DNA of 64,000 nt from Dasypus novemcinctus (GCF_030445035.2 NC_080676.1:18514940-18578939), one strand, 5' to 3'. Counted from the first letter of the stretch, positions 10,541-24,399 are shown. Translations and numbers: made by a program. Notes: a model not told the origin generated them from the sequence alone.

Positions 10541-12494
10541 TGGTAAATTTTATTTAAATAATGGTAATACTTTCACCCCTTATAGCCTCTTCAACACACC
10601 TCTCTAGATTCCAATCAAACAAACTAACCTTGAAAGCAGACATCAGCAACCTGGAAAACTGTAGCAAAGGCATCCCAGAAATTGGCTCAGGGATTGTACT
10701 TCCACTGTCTTCCACGGAGGTTTCCACAGCAACCTCCCGCTCCTCTCCGTCTTGCCCACCCACCACCTGGTCTCTGAATTCCTCTTCCTCCTTCCAACAA
10801 ACCCAACCCTGTACTGTCTTCTGCCGTGCCTCGAAGTTCTTCCTACTCTCACCCTCTCCTCTTCAACCAAAACTCTTTTTCCTTTGGGCCTGTGATATTC
10901 TTTATGTGCTAGGACCAAATGACCCTCAGTTTCCTCATCATCCAAGGGAGAGAGTGAATGGAAAGCTCCTAACTGCGCTCAGCACTTCGGAGGCCTCAGG
11001 AAATGTGTGTTCTTACCCCTCATCTGTAAAATGAGAGCCCCGAACAAGATCTCTAAAATCTAAAGTCTTACCTCTAAAATCCTGGGATTCCACAAAAATT
11101 CACAGCAAAGCGTGAACCCAGAGTATACTTGCCTGCTGGCAGAAGAGTAAAAGTTTTTTTGATCACCCCCAACTAATCTCTAGTTGGTAGACTGTGACAT
11201 GTAAAAACTATCCAGGGAAACTTAGTCCCCCTCAGCCCACACACAAAGCCCAAAACAGTATCAATGTCCTTACCACCCCACTTCTGAATGGCTGTTGACC
11301 TTCACCCCGAACACAAACAAGAGAATCAACATTAGGCTTACCACCTGTTAAGGATTTTTATAGCTGTCCAAGGAAACGTAGGTCAACTTCCTTCAGAAGG
11401 ACCCTTTAACCAGAAACTGTGACCTTGGTTCATCAGAGGCATGACTGGCTTTGTGAGCAGACTCTAAGAATAGCCCCAGTACTCCAGGCTTCTAGTAACA
11501 CCTGCTGGATTCAGCCTGGGGTGACCTGACCTGGAGATGGCACCTGCCATTAAGTCAGGTCTGGAATTCGATGGCTGGCCTGTCGAGCAAAGGACCGTCC
11601 ACGGGACTGATAGCTCCATAAGAAACTGGTAATGGAATTATATGCCGAGGATATACAGCTGACAATTATCTTCCCTACCGATCCACTTCAGGCAGCAATA
11701 AAGATAAAGTGCTTTATAATGTATTCATTCATTTCAATACAGTTAGTAGTAATGGTAAAATTGCCTTATATCAAGGAAAGTCTGACCTGCATTTTAAAAG
11801 GAAAAATGTGTTTTCTTAAAGGGATTATTTTGGAGAACCAGATAAATGTACATGAGACACTTCATTAAATCATCAATCAGTTTGGCAGGTAATCCTAATA
11901 TGCTCCTGGCAAAAGGGGAATTAGAGAAATTGAAACCGTGGAAACAAATGAGTTACAGGTGTGCCTTGTTTTTGCTTTTGGACTCATCTGGATCATTACA
12001 GGGTAAGTCAAATACATTTCAAAAAGTTTGTAGTAGAGGAAGAGTTCTTTAAACTAGATCAACAAACAGATTTAGACTTTCTAGAAAGTACTAGATATTT
12101 ACTGTAGGAGATTTGTGGATGGCTAAAGGGAGAAAGTATGATTGCTAAGTTGTCCTCTCAGAAACTCAGTGGTTTGTTGTACCAAAGCTGTTCTCCCCTC
12201 CTCTCTACCAGGGAAAAGATGAGTCACACATGGAAAGAAATGGACTCCTAAAGTAAGATAAAGAATACTGAGATAATGCCCAAAGAAGGGGACCATCCCA
12301 GAATGGGCTGTTCTGATGCATATAAAGAAGTTAGACCTACGAAGACACAAAGCTACATCCCTAGCCTTGACTTCTTGCCAATCATCATCTAAAACATTGT
12401 TTTTTTCTGGAATGAACCATGACTAAAGCTAACGCATAATCTTCCTCCTCCTCTCCCCAAATTAGCCTCCTTTTGGAAATTTCCTATTTAATTC
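10541..12494. other. No gene; unassigned DNA
   Basis: The 157-aa ORF at 10561-11034 has low-complexity, serine-rich composition and no recognised family. Near 10920-11040, short MIR/L2-like phrases (CCTCATCTGTAAAATGAGAG) suggest an old SINE remnant. Nothing else recognised. Confidence 0.4.
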
Positions 12495-13045
12495 ATTTAA
12501 TTAACATATAGTTATTGAGAAGCTACTATGTGCCAAGCACAGTATTGATACTGAAGACATAACAGAAAACAGGAGACAAAGTCCCTGTCCATATGCCCTT
12601 ACCTTCTGGTAAGGAAAAAAAAAGACACAGAAAATAACCAAATATATCCTATAATAACTAAATATATAATACATTGTCAGTTGAGAAAGCATGCTGTGCA
12701 GAAAAACCAAGCAGGATAAGGAGAAAGAACAAGAGAGAGTAGTCAGGGGAGGCCTATCTGATGGGGGTACATTTTAACCATCTCTAAAGATTAAGTTCTC
12801 CATCTCTGTGAATCCTTTTGGGAAAGGCTGTGTTATAAGTCATAATATTTTAATATGTTGCGCATTGGCTGATAACTCCAATGTTTACAGAAATCCCATA
12901 AATAAATCGAGAGCCATGTGGAGTCTAGAGTGGAGAACCAAACCAGGTAGATACCTGTGGAAAGAACATTCAAGACAGAGAAAGCAGTCACTGCAAAGGC
13001 CTCCAGGTGGCCTTGTATAAGCGTGCCTCATTCACGGAGCAGCAA
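12495..13045 (-). mobile_element. L2 LINE 3' end, antisense
   Basis: On the plus strand, ATTGAGAAGCTACTATGTGC, CCAAGCACAGTATTGATACT and CACTGCAAAGGCCTCCAGG are the reverse complement of the L2 3' region. Confidence 0.7.
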
Positions 13046-13219
13046 GGAGAAGAGTAAGCGCGGTGGGATAAGGTCCAGGGCACCGCTCTCAGTTCTTTCT
13101 TCCCTCCAGGCAGGAAACTGCAGGTTTAGAATCAGTTATCTTTTATTCTTTTCACCCTCTCCTTAATCCAGCCATATTCGGTTATCTTTTCCTAAGGGAT
13201 GATTCTCTACAACCACCCC

Positions 13220-13835
13220 TTCCCTGCTACTCCCTCCTCTCCCACCTTAATTCTGGCTCCATTCACTTCATGCCTAGATTATTCAAGAGCTTCCGGACTC
13301 TAGCATTTCTCTTGCCCTAATCACCTATTCTAAGCTTCCAGGTTAATCTTCCCAGAGCACTGCTTTTATCACAGCTTTCCCTCCCCTGCACAAAAATAGC
13401 CTAGCATTATCTGTAGGATTCAGCTGAAGCTTCCTGGGCTGTACCTGTCCCCACTGCCCCACCTCAATCTGGCCCAAAGCTCATGACCCTCCAATCCCAC
13501 CTTCCCAACTCCAGGGGCCTCCTAGTATGTCATACTCTGCCTCATCACTCCCATCCCTTAAAGCCCAGCCTAAGACTCGCCTTCGCCTTCTCTGGCCCAG
13601 CTCAAAACAAACTGCCTCCTTTCCTGAACACCTGGAACACTTAGGCATGCATACCAAAATCCATGCCTAATACACGGCAGTCGAATGAAGCCCACTGCTC
13701 CCTTCTTCAGTTCTAGCTCATCAGTTACACTAAATCCTTGAGGAGAGTAACCATGTCTTATACATCCTTGGTACCACCTGATAGCCATCGATGTACATAT
13801 CATAATTTATATAATGTGTGGACAATAAATATTAA
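13220..13835 (+). mobile_element. L2 LINE fragment
   Basis: L2-like phrases on the + strand: TAGGATTCAGCTGAAGCTTC, CACCTCAATCTGGCCCAAAG, CATCCCTTAAAGCCCAGCC, and the end GGACAATAAATATTAACAAA. Confidence 0.6.
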
Positions 13836-15282
13836 CAAAGAAAGACTTCTGGGTTGCCAGGTATTGAATTGGGTGAGAAAAATGAAATAAATGATCATAT
13901 TACATCTTTGAAGACTTCCTTTTCTGCAGCGTAAAGGGGCTATTCAGTGCGAGGTCATCTTCCCCTCAGTAGGAGAGATGGTAAGCTGAGAAGGATGGTC
14001 ACAAAAATCTTATTTTGTTAACCATCTGTATTCAGTGACTAAGTAATCGGAAATATCTAATATATTTATGTTAAGTATTGAGTGTATATAACAACAAACT
14101 CTCTAGGAAAATAGTATCAACATGACAGAACCAAGCTAAAAACAAATGTATATATTTTGTGGGCATCCATAGGTGATGCTTTAGGTAAACGTGAAGAGAC
14201 ATAAAAATGAGAGTAAGAAGATAAGTTTCTTCAATCTAGGATACCACTGCCAAACTCTGGGCAACAGAAATATTTCGCCCACAGAGAAATCTCATGTGGG
14301 TGCCAATAAAAACATAGACAAGGTTTATAAAGGCTGCATTGTTCTGGAGAAAATATAAACTCTCATTCACAAATATAAAGGTTTCCAACAAGAGGCTAAA
14401 GTAAAAATTTGTTTCAGTCTTGGATGCCCAATGGCTTTGCACATAGTTGCTCAAAAGAACTGAACAATCTGGACAGTGTTTTATGCAGGCTCGTTAAAGT
14501 TAGCACCTGCCAGTTTCTTTGAAGTCTTATCTTTTGAAATAATAATCATCATAACAAATGCAGGAATTCTACAAGCAATTCACATGTCACCTGTACTGGA
14601 GGATGAAGCACTTGGAGGAAAGAGTGGAGCAGGGTAGAGTGGGTGGAGAATCAACTTCCAACAGGCTCTCCTGCCTCACTTTCCACCTACCTTTATCCCT
14701 GCAAAGCCATGCTACCCTGGTTTCACCACCTGTGTTAAGGTTCAGGGCAAGCCTCACTCATAGTGAAAGTAGACAAGCACCTTACTTGGCCGTGATTTCC
14801 AGAATTCCTAAGAGGAAGCCCTGATACTCTCCAGCTCCTCCCACTGCCTAATGCCTGGAATTCCATTATCAGACTGTTATCTTTACAGCTTCCTCCTGCT
14901 CTGTGAACCTACAAGAATTTGGCTTTGGTGGGGAGTATAATACTTTAAGCCGTCATTTATAACTAGTGCAAAGGTTGAAATCCCAGCTTTCAGACCAAGA
15001 GACTGAAACAAATGGTCCTGCTCAACTCCAGCTGACTGGAACCCCATTCAAGGTGGGCCCAATGCTACCAAGCCTTCTGGTTTTTCCAGAGGAGCCAGAA
15101 AGCCATATTTTTATGTGAAATCTCCCAATTTTTTAAAATGTTGACAACTATTTCTGATCTTTTAAAATGCCATGTAGTCCAAACAAAACCCAACAGCAGG
15201 TCAGCTGTGAAACATGTTTGCAACCTCGCCTCAGAACAGGGCGTGAGAGAAGAGGGGAAAGAACCAGCAGTCACTTGGGGGC
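13836..15282. other. No gene; unassigned DNA
   Basis: No exon or named repeat recognised on either strand. Confidence 0.45.
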
Positions 15283-15757
15283 TGTGGTAGTTTGAGGCTT
15301 TTATGGACCCCAGAAAAGTCATGTCTTTAGAGCTAATCCATTCCTGTGGGTGGGAGCCTATTATAGGTGGGACATTTTGATTGGGTTATTTCAATCAAGG
15401 TTTGACCCAGGGTGGGTCTTAATCCTCACACAGGAGAACTTTATAAACAGGATGCACATGGAGAGAGAAACCCACAGCAGCTGAGAGACAGAAATCCAAG
15501 GAACCAAGAAGCTGACAACGAAACCTGGGAGAAAAGGGAGAGACCAGCACATGCCGCCATGCGCCTTGCTACGAGTCAGAGGAGCCCAGATCAGCTGGTC
15601 TTCGGGGAGAAACCATTGCCTAATGATGCTTTGATCCGGATATTTTTCTCAGTCTGGAAACTTTAAGTTTGCAACCTAATAATCCCCATTATAAAAGCCA
15701 ACCCATTTCTGGTATACTGCATTTTGGCAGCCTAGCAGACTAAAATAGACTAAAACA
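15283..15757 (+). mobile_element. Solo LTR, MaLR/ERVL-like, 475 bp
   Basis: Starts TGTGGTAGTTTG and ends GACTAAAACA (TG...CA). Flanked by near-identical 5-bp repeats GGGGC (15278-15282) and GTGGC (15758-15762), one mismatch. Internal TTTATAAACAGGATGCAC resembles the TATA-bearing part of MaLR LTRs. Confidence 0.6.
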
Positions 15758-16146
15758 GTGGCAAAGGAGGAAGTGGGGAGGGGAGAGTACCCTTTGGGTA
15801 GAATCCAAAGGTCTAATACCAAGTTGAACAGCTTTGCCAAAGATGGACACCAACCCACAGGAAAGAAGAAGGGATCTTGCAATGAGCTTCTGGATGTGTC
15901 TCCAAGCAGGAGCTCTGCCTTTAACCCATCTTCTGTTCTGCCCTCCAGCCAAGAATGCCTCACGATTTTCCTGAGCCCCAGCCACTTTTGCCTTTGAGGG
16001 CCTCTTCCTCCATGAACATGTACATATGTTTGACAGTTTGAGATTATTTTATGAATCCCAAAAGGAGACAGATTATGTTTGTACCCTGATCTATTTCTCT
16101 GGGTATGATACGCTTTTTTTTTTTTGTGCATTAAATTCAGCTGAGG

Positions 16147-16316
16147 GAAACGGACTTGGCCCAGTGGTTGGGGCATCCATCTACCACATGGGAGGTCCGC
16201 TGTTCAAACCCCGGGCCTCCTTGACCCGTGTGGAGCTGGCCATGCGCGGTTCTGGTGAGTGCAGGGAGTGCCACACCATGCAGGGGTGTCCCCCGCGTGA
16301 GAAAAAAAAAAAAAAT
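16147..16316 (+). mobile_element. Short DAS SINE copy (head plus first body part) with target-site duplication
   Basis: Head GGAAACGGACTTGGCCCAGT with B box GTTCAAACCC, body to about 16301, then directly A(13-14). The 11-bp target-site duplication TTCAGCTGAGG is at 16136-16146 and 16317-16327. The middle and 3' body seen in long copies are absent. Confidence 0.88.
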
Positions 16317-16327
16317 TTCAGCTGAGG

Positions 16328-19300
16328 TGTCTTTGATTAGATTACCTGTTAAGATTAGGGCTTTTGGTTTGAGGAAGTCAGTGGGCCTGACTCAAGTTGA
16401 GTCCTTGCCCCCTTGATCTTGCCAGAGAACTCCCTTGTTCCTTGGGATCATTTTGGTTAGTCTCACATTCTTTCTCTGTCTGTGTCAGCCACCTCTGTCC
16501 TTAATTTCTTGGATCAAATCCATATCTCTAATTCTAGAACTGTTACAGCTAAAGTTGGTTAGAGATTTTTGGGCAGATTTTAAATTTCTTTTGGCAAAAA
16601 AGGGAAAATAGTTGGTGTTCAAATGTACTTGTTGAAAGTATGACTGAAAGTCCTTTAATCTTTAATCTCACCATTTTATAAGGTGGGAGGAGAAAGTGGA
16701 GACCCTCTCCTATTATCTTATTCTTAGCCCAAATATGGGCCATATGGTTTGTAATTTCATATAGTTCATGTGTTGTGAAGGCATGAAGTTTTTCTATTTC
16801 CAAATGTTTAAAAGACTTCATTAAAATGAGTGCTGTTTGATTTTTTAAAAAGCAGATGAAGTTGTATTCAAAGCCACACAATTTGGTGATTCCTGAAGAC
16901 AAAAATAAGTGAGGACACGAGGCACTCCTGGCTAAGCTGAGGTTATATTCTTTACTCTCCAAACCATTAAAAAATAAATATTTATTTTCATCTAATTTGG
17001 AGGGAATGGCACAACTGTAAATCTGTTTCATCAGCCACAAATGAACATAAAAATCTTTTCAAGAGCTATCTTTATTTATGGCATAAGAGTCCTCTGTCCA
17101 AAAAACAATCAACAAAAGACTCTTGAAAATCACTAATTTCTCCCAACGGCATTAGTAGCTCATTTTATAGTGAAGGTGCTATAGAAAGTTAGAGGTATAT
17201 GATGGAATTTTCTATAACTCATGCTCTGTCTGTTGTTAAGTGCAGTGAGCCATGGTGGTTTCCTAATGTTCAAATAGATGCCTAAATCTTTCTTCAGGCC
17301 AAAATAAACAAATTGGTTGCATCTGAAATAGCTGCTTTGTTAAAAATTGGAGTCGTTTATAAACAGAATGGTTGTTTTCTTACAGAAAAAGAACAAAATC
17401 CATTCCTAACCTATGCTCATATATGATGTTCAGCTCTATGGGCCCAAATGCAATTCCTGAACATAAGCCATGTCAGCGTTAAGTGCTTAATACAGGCTAA
17501 TATATTGGCTCTTTTTAACTGGACTATTAAGTCCATTAACATTTAATGAAACAATTTTAACTTTATCCATGAAAACACTCACAATGCCTTTCCATCAACT
17601 CCCTAAAGGCAAAATGACATAAATTTTTAAAGAAAAATAACTATGTAGCTTCACCAAGTGAAAATGATTTCTATAGGAGAGGTTAGGTCCTGAATTTCGG
17701 TCTAAATGCAGTCTGCATTTGATTTTTACTACGAAGATAAACCCAAACTGGCAATTACCCTTTGCTAACCCTACCAAATAATCTCAGCATGAAAACACTG
17801 GCATTTTTCTTACTACAATATAATGTATATAGAATTAACTAGTTTAATTTCACAGAGTCTTAGTAATCCATTTCAAAATTATGCTGTGAAACATTATCTT
17901 TTAAAATATCATGTTAATTCTTTTCCTTTTATAGCTGTCTCAAAGTAAAATTATATTCAGTTTGATGTGAATGATTAAGATATGGAAACCAAAGTTCTTT
18001 ACAGAGATCCAACTGTCACATTGTCACAGAGAGATCTATATGGAATGCAAATTGTTCATTCAGTTGTTTTATTCCCTGTAACCTTCAACACATACATATA
18101 TTAGTTTAAGCTTCCGTTTGTTTTTGAACTTGAAGTCTGAACCTTTTTATAAATCTATTTTCCCAAGGTCTATTTTGAAATTTCCAAGGTACAGAAGAGT
18201 GAAATTGGCCCCCTAATTGAGCTTTTAAAAATCAAGCTAACATAATCTTATTTGTGCTTATTGACATGATTCCACTATCTGGACAATTCTTTAGACTTAA
18301 CAATTTTATATTATATCTTCTCAAATTTGATCCCTTTCAAAACAAATCCACTATAAAAAGAAGCTACAAATGCCCAGGACTTTTAGTGATGTTGTTGGCA
18401 AACTTATTTAATAATCTAATGATTTTTAAATAAGTCATTTCTTTAAACACCTGTCTTGAAAGACCTCAGTGGCAGCTTCAGGGATTTGAATACCTCTGAG
18501 AAACCTGAACATCTAAAGGACTTAGAGGGACTGATGCGGTTGGTGGCGCTGAACATTTGACATGGCACTTGTAGAAGCTGTAAATGTACCACAGTTGGAA
18601 GCAGCTTCCCATAGACTTCAAAGCACGTGGCAGTTAATTAGCTAGCTTTCAGGAGCAGTGTAGACTTACCGTGACAGCTGTTAGGCGAGGACACATGGGT
18701 ATCTCACCAACTGAACATCAGCCTTCAGATTGTGTCATTGTTCAGCTTGGATCTCGTTGGAAAGAAATGCTTAAGGTCTCAGCTTGGTTCAATTAAAATT
18801 AGTCTAAGAGTTTTCCCAGATGGTTTCTTAGCACAAGCTTATTTCTCACCCCAGAGCCTGTGCTTCACCATCACCTCGAAGCTACAGCCAACATGCTGTT
18901 TGCATATGCTCGAGTTCCATTTTTAATGCTGTGCTTGGGATACATCCGTCTGAACTGTCTCCTCCCTATTGTTATTGTGAATTCAACCTGGAGGTCTTGG
19001 GACTTTGTGAGAAAAGAAGCATATTTTCTTTAGCAGCCTTTTTCATCTCTCCCATTCTCTCTCTCGGTTTCTTTAGCTGAGAAAATTGATGGTTTTTGCC
19101 TAACTGTAGGAAGACTTAGGGTCTTCTCCATGGCTGACCAAAAACAGTGGACCCAGTAACTGTTTGACTTGCATGAGTTCAGTTGAGGTCTAGCTTCTCC
19201 AGTTTCCCAGAGCATCAGCTTCCACCTATAACCTCACTGGCCTCCAGATCAGGAACAGACAGTTCCCAGGTTCATTCATGGCCCTCCCCTATATCACCTC

Positions 19301-20504
19301 CCAACTGGGGGTTTGGGGCACAATTTTGGTTTTTGTTTGTTTGTTTCCCTGTGTCTGGCACCTGTTTTAGATCCGGAACTCCTCTTTCTTGAACAATGTC
19401 AGGTTGCCAATAACCTCAAGGGGTGTGCCCTCAAGGGAAGAAGACATAAAAAGTAAAGAATATATTTCTTTGATTAGATTTGCTGGAGACAGGTAATAAT
19501 GGAATTTAAAGGGGAAAAAAATCAGGTACAGAATTATAGGGGACATAAAGCTAATAAGGAAAGAGTTGAAAGAAGGAAAGCTATCCAAGGAAAGAAAATT
19601 GAAACACCAAACTGTTTGATATGACCTAAACTAACTTCATCTACTTTAGAAATTTTCTGCCCTTAAGTATTCTAAGTTAGTGAGGTCTTGTTCTTAAAAC
19701 TGAACAAAAATCCCCAGCAATTGCTGACCTCTTATTGCCCTGTGTTTCTGGCCATTCACTTCAATCAGCCACATACTGTTTCTTGACATGTCCAGAGTCC
19801 CCAGTGCAGCCTTGCTGATTTCAAGCAGTTGGTAATTGGGTGCAATGTATGCAGAACCATCTTTTGGAGAAGCTTCAAAAAATCCAGGACTCTTCTTGTC
19901 TTTCCACATCCAGGAAGCAAACATTAAATGCTTTTATCTTTCTCGTGTGCAAAATGTTCTCAAGCTGGCTGTAAAATGTGTGAGGTGAGTGATTTGACAA
20001 AAATATTATACAAATTTATTAATTATCCGTAAATGTGTTTCGTTGCAGTTTTCAGTTCAACTTACATTAATGCTGAGCAGAAATTGGCTTTGTTTCTTGC
20101 AGCCAAATTGCACAAGAGGCATAAATCTTTAAAGCTCTTGGTTTCCTTTCATGACTTTGCTTTCTTCTAGATGGGTCTGAATACCTCTGAAAAGCATTCT
20201 GGATAAATTCCCAAGATGCCAGGCTGCTGGCCAAAGTACTCAATGGTGATAGGCCACAGCTGCTTCCTTCCTCCCGGGGGAAAAGTGCAAAGATGCAGTT
20301 TATTGGATACAAATGTGTGATTACTGAGTATTCAGGCTCTGTTTTCCACAAAGATGCTGAGTAGACTGTGTTAAGTCAGGCTACCTTATGAGGTTGTTTG
20401 CTAAGTAAACCAGGCCTAGGTTTTCCAGTCTATATAAGGCAATGTTCAATCAATGAGTCATAAAAGCTGAGAATGAGAATACACTTTAAAAACCATAGAT
20501 TCCA
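16328..20504. other. 4.2 kb without recognised repeats or genes
   Basis: AT-rich DNA in which I saw no DAS, L1, L2, MIR or LTR signature and no plausible exon. The 163-aa minus-strand ORF at 16549-17040 does not resemble a known protein. Candidate for conserved non-coding DNA, but this is by absence of repeats only. Confidence 0.4.
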
Positions 20505-20602
20505 TGGGGAGTGGATGTAGCTCAGTGGTTGAGCATTCTCTTTCCACATACGAGGTCCTGGGTTCAACCCCTAGGGCCCCTTAAATTATATATATATATA
20601 TA
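20505..20602 (+). mobile_element. DAS-I-like SINE monomer with (TA)n tail
   Basis: GGGGAGTGGATGTAGCTCAG, B box GGGTTCAACCCC, then a (TA)n stretch at 20588-20602 in place of an A tail. Confidence 0.85.
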
Positions 20603-20744
20603 GTCCAGAGATCTTATCCATGAATGTCTCCTGTAATCCCACTACCACATGATCATATGTTTGAACACCTCTGAAACAGGAAATCTACTTTGTGTTAAAA
20701 TCGTCTACACATATACACATAAATTTTTAACTCATATCACAAAG

Positions 20745-21965
20745 GGGTAATCTCCATTATATAGAGAGAGTTATTACACCTCACTAAGAAAAAGACTAAT
20801 AGTTCAATAGAAAAATGAGCAAATGATATGGAAAGAGAAAGAAATGGAAATACCTCCAAAATATAAGGAGAGAGAGAGAGAGACTCAACTCCACTCATAG
20901 TAAGAGAAATGCAAATGAAAAGAAATGCAAATGAAAACTACAGAGGTACCATTTTTTAAGAATCTGGGAAGCGGACTTGGTCCAGTGGTTAGGGCATCCG
21001 TCTACCACATGGGGGGTCCACGGTTCAAACCCCGGGCCTCCTTGACCCGTGTGGAGCTGGCCCACGTGCAGTGCTGATGCGTGCAAGGAGTGTCCTGCCA
21101 CGCAGGGGTGTCCCCTGCTAGGGGAGCCCCACACGCAAGGAGTGTGCCCCGTAAGGAGAGCTGCCCAGCATGAAAGGAAGTGCAGCCTGCCCAAGAATGG
21201 TGCCACACACATGGAGAGCTGACACAACAAGATGACGCAACAAAAAGAAACACAGATTCCACATACCGCTGATAAGGATTGAAGTGGTCACAGAAGAACA
21301 CACTGCAAATGGACAGAGAGAGCAAACAACTGGGGGGTAGGGGGTAGGAGAGATAAATAAAAAAATAAATCTTTAAAAAAAAAAGAATCTCACATAATTC
21401 TGACATAAGTATGAATGTGTACAATCCCCCATTGAGTGTAATTTAGTAATCAAAGCAACAAATGCATATATATGCTTTTATCCACCATTTCAACTTTTAG
21501 GAATTTATACTGTAGATAAACTTGCATGCATGAAAAAATGATCTATGTATATGGTTATCCACTGCAGCATTGTCTGTGCTAACAAAAAATGTGGAAATAA
21601 TCAAAATGCCAATCAGTAGGACTTATTAAATAGATAATAGTGTATCCATGCAATGGAGTACAATACAGCTCCATTGAGGAAGACAGTTCTTAATGTCCAT
21701 GAAATTAGACACTCCAAGCGATTGTTAAGAGAAAAAAGCAAGTTACCACATAACAAGACATATGTGATGTTGCTATTGGCATAAAAATGGAGGGAGGGAA
21801 TACATATATATCCATTTTTCTTATATATATGAAATGGTGGTAGGGAAGGACAGGGGTTGGGAGAAGACTTTTCACCATAAAAATTTTTATACTTATTTTT
21901 GAACCATGTAAAATATTATGTATTCCAAAATTAAATGAATTAAAAAGTCAATGAAAAATCAATAG
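20745..21965 (+). mobile_element. Old L1/HAL1-type 3' region, interrupted by a DAS SINE
   Basis: Fragments match old L1 ORF2 end and 3'UTR text: AATAGAAAAATGAGCAAATG, GCAAATGAAAACTACAGAGG, then after the SINE TATCCACTGCAGCATTGTC and CAATGGAGTACAATACAGCT. The DAS insertion is at 20966-21382. Confidence 0.65.
20966..21382 (+). mobile_element. DAS SINE, long form, with 8-bp target-site duplication
   Basis: GGAAGCGGACTTGGTCCAGT head, B box GGTTCAAACCCC, full body and AAATAAAAAAATAAATC tail. The duplication AAGAATCT is at 20958-20965 and 21383-21390. Inserted into an old L1 fragment. Confidence 0.92.
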
Positions 21966-24399
21966 CATGATCTACTCCTTTCTTATAGTCAGGTAAGAAG
22001 CCCATTTCAGTATTGAAACACTACCCCAAATTGGTTCTTCCTTTTGTATTTTTTAACTTAAACAATGACATAGTTATTTCAGGTTATTGATTTCAACCCT
22101 GAAAATTTGGACCCAATTTTCAATCTTCCGGAAACCAATGAAAGTGGTTTTTTTAAATCTTATAAAATCTCCTTAAAAAGAAAAATCCTGAAAGAATGTG
22201 GATTCCTGAATTAGCTATTGCTTCCATTTTTTCCTTGTTTAAAACTTCACCTTAGACATCAACCACTCATCTTGCTGATTTACCTGCTCTTTAAGGCCTT
22301 AACTTTAAAGCCTTCTGTCCAGAAAAGTCTGCAGGCGGGGATCCCATCTCGTCATCTGTCAGGGGTTGCCTGTAACAGCCAGTGCACCCCCAGCTGTCCT
22401 TACCAGGTGAGCGTATTGCTCAGGTGTTACTAGATACAGGGTTTCTGGCCCTTTTAAGCACTTTTCTCCTGACTTCAAAATACAGCCAACACCTTTCTAG
22501 ACAAACGCTGTTCTTTTTGAGAACGGATTTGTCCAGGAGATCTGGCAGACAAATTGCCGGAAGTGATATCTTTGATAAAAAACTTTCCTTCTGTGTGTCC
22601 CTAGGATATTTAGTACTCTTCTCACAAACATCCCCTTGTAAATTTTGCATGGGGTGGTTTCATTCCTTAATGAATCCCATTCTAGCCAAACACACCAGAA
22701 TTGTAAAATGTGTACCACTTCAGGGCGGGTGGCTGGACAGCTCTGCCTCTGCTCAGTTTGGAGGATGCACTTGGTTCCAGAAGTGCTGCCCTCGTCTGGC
22801 ACCAGTAGAACTTGCCAAGGAGCTCACGTGCTGATTCTGATAGGCCCAATTTACAATAGATGCTATCACTCCTCCAAACATGTGAACTGGCCAAAAGCTA
22901 GATGCCTCCTAATCATCAACGGTGACCAAACTGTTTTGGTGGCAGCACCCTCTTTGGTAATAGGATACTGTAGCATCACATTGTGGTGACAACTTTCAAT
23001 TCTATAGAATTCAAGGGAGATCCTAGGCTGCATGAGGGATTTTCCTGATGCAAACTGACAATTTTAAACCTTCAATTCAAAGTCAGTCCACAAAGCCCAG
23101 AAGTCAATCTACATACAAGCCTTTAAACTACTGATTGCAAATCTGTTTCCAAAATATAGGCATTAGCCAACTGCAATTCCTGAAAACTTGCCCGTGAAGA
23201 GTAGGTAGATAGTCTGGTAAGTTTTTAAGCTGTTTATATCCAAATCAAAAGTTATTTCACTCATCCAATAAAACAAAACAAAATCTAAAATATTTTGAGA
23301 AACCAACAATTTTCTTGTCATCACAAGAAAATCCAATATAAAGAACTTGCACATTCATCAGCAAAAAGTGAAAGCAACTGGAAGCATATATTTAAGAGCC
23401 CTATAAAAAACAAACTGAAGTCAGAAGGTATTTTATATCTCAAGGACCATACTGATCTGTGTGGAATAATAAAAAGTCACTTGTCCTTGCCTTACTTTAA
23501 GGGGAAAAAAAAGCTTAAAATACATATTTGGAGAAAAAAAGCCATTTAAATATCCCTAAAAAAATTTTTTTAAGTACCAGGACTAAGTAAATTTTCATCT
23601 CTACATTAAACACATCTTCAGTTTGTGAATGACCACAATAGTATAATAGTAGGTATTCATGGTTATACAAATTATGTTACTATAATTACCCAACTCTCAA
23701 AATAGTGATACCTCAACCAATGTATCTTCTGAAAGCATGTTGCTTTATTAAGAAGTTTGTTTTAAAAAATATTCAGTAATTATTTCAAGGTAAACTGAAT
23801 AGATTTATGTATGACTAAAATACCTTTGAATAAGGAATCTAGTTATTGACTTATAAAAGGCATATTCACACTTTGAAAGTACATGGTTTTTTAAGGCAGT
23901 TTCATCATTTTTACATACAAAATGGGGCTATTAAGGTCTCTTGCCCGGGGCTGTTGGAAAAATTAAATGAGAAGATACGTGTAGTACCTATTCCTTACTG
24001 TGCTTAATTTACTCTCAAAATAAGTATCTCTTATCTTTCAACCAGAACTTATTTTTCTCTCTGTCCATGAATTATTTTGTCCTCTTTAAAAGGAACTTCA
24101 GACAGATGGAAATGTTTCAGGAGTTTAGGACCTTCTTAGAAACCATTAGGCCTTTGTTCACATGATCCCTCCCTGAAACCCAGAGTAAGTGGTAGAATCT
24201 ATTCTAGGAGCTGCTTGGGAGTTGCTGGTAGTAAAGCAACTGATGTCTTTTGTCACCAGCTTTTCCAGGACCTTGCAGCCTTAGTTGTTCTTTGTCCTTC
24301 CCACCCTTTGCCTGCCCACAGGCTAGAAGCTTCTGCCAGACTCCCTTTAACATTCATCCAGCTTACACTTTCTGTCCCTTTTCCTCTTCTTAGGGATCT
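21966..24399. other. No gene; mostly unassigned DNA, one probable MIR
   Basis: Overlapping 60-150-aa ORFs on both strands at 22.2-23.0 kb have no recognised family. A MIR-like stretch on the + strand lies at about 23885-24010 (TTTCATCATTTTTACATAC, AAATTAAATGAGAAGATACG). Confidence 0.4.

Noticed and set aside
10561-11034. 157-aa ORF
   Set aside because: Serine/proline-rich composition, no recognised family, no splice context, and an overlapping minus-strand ORF of similar quality.
16549-17040. 163-aa minus-strand ORF
   Set aside because: AT-rich with no domain, promoter or splice signal recognised; likely chance.
22382-22989. Cluster of 100-150-aa ORFs on both strands
   Set aside because: Mutually overlapping and without family resemblance; no frame stands out.
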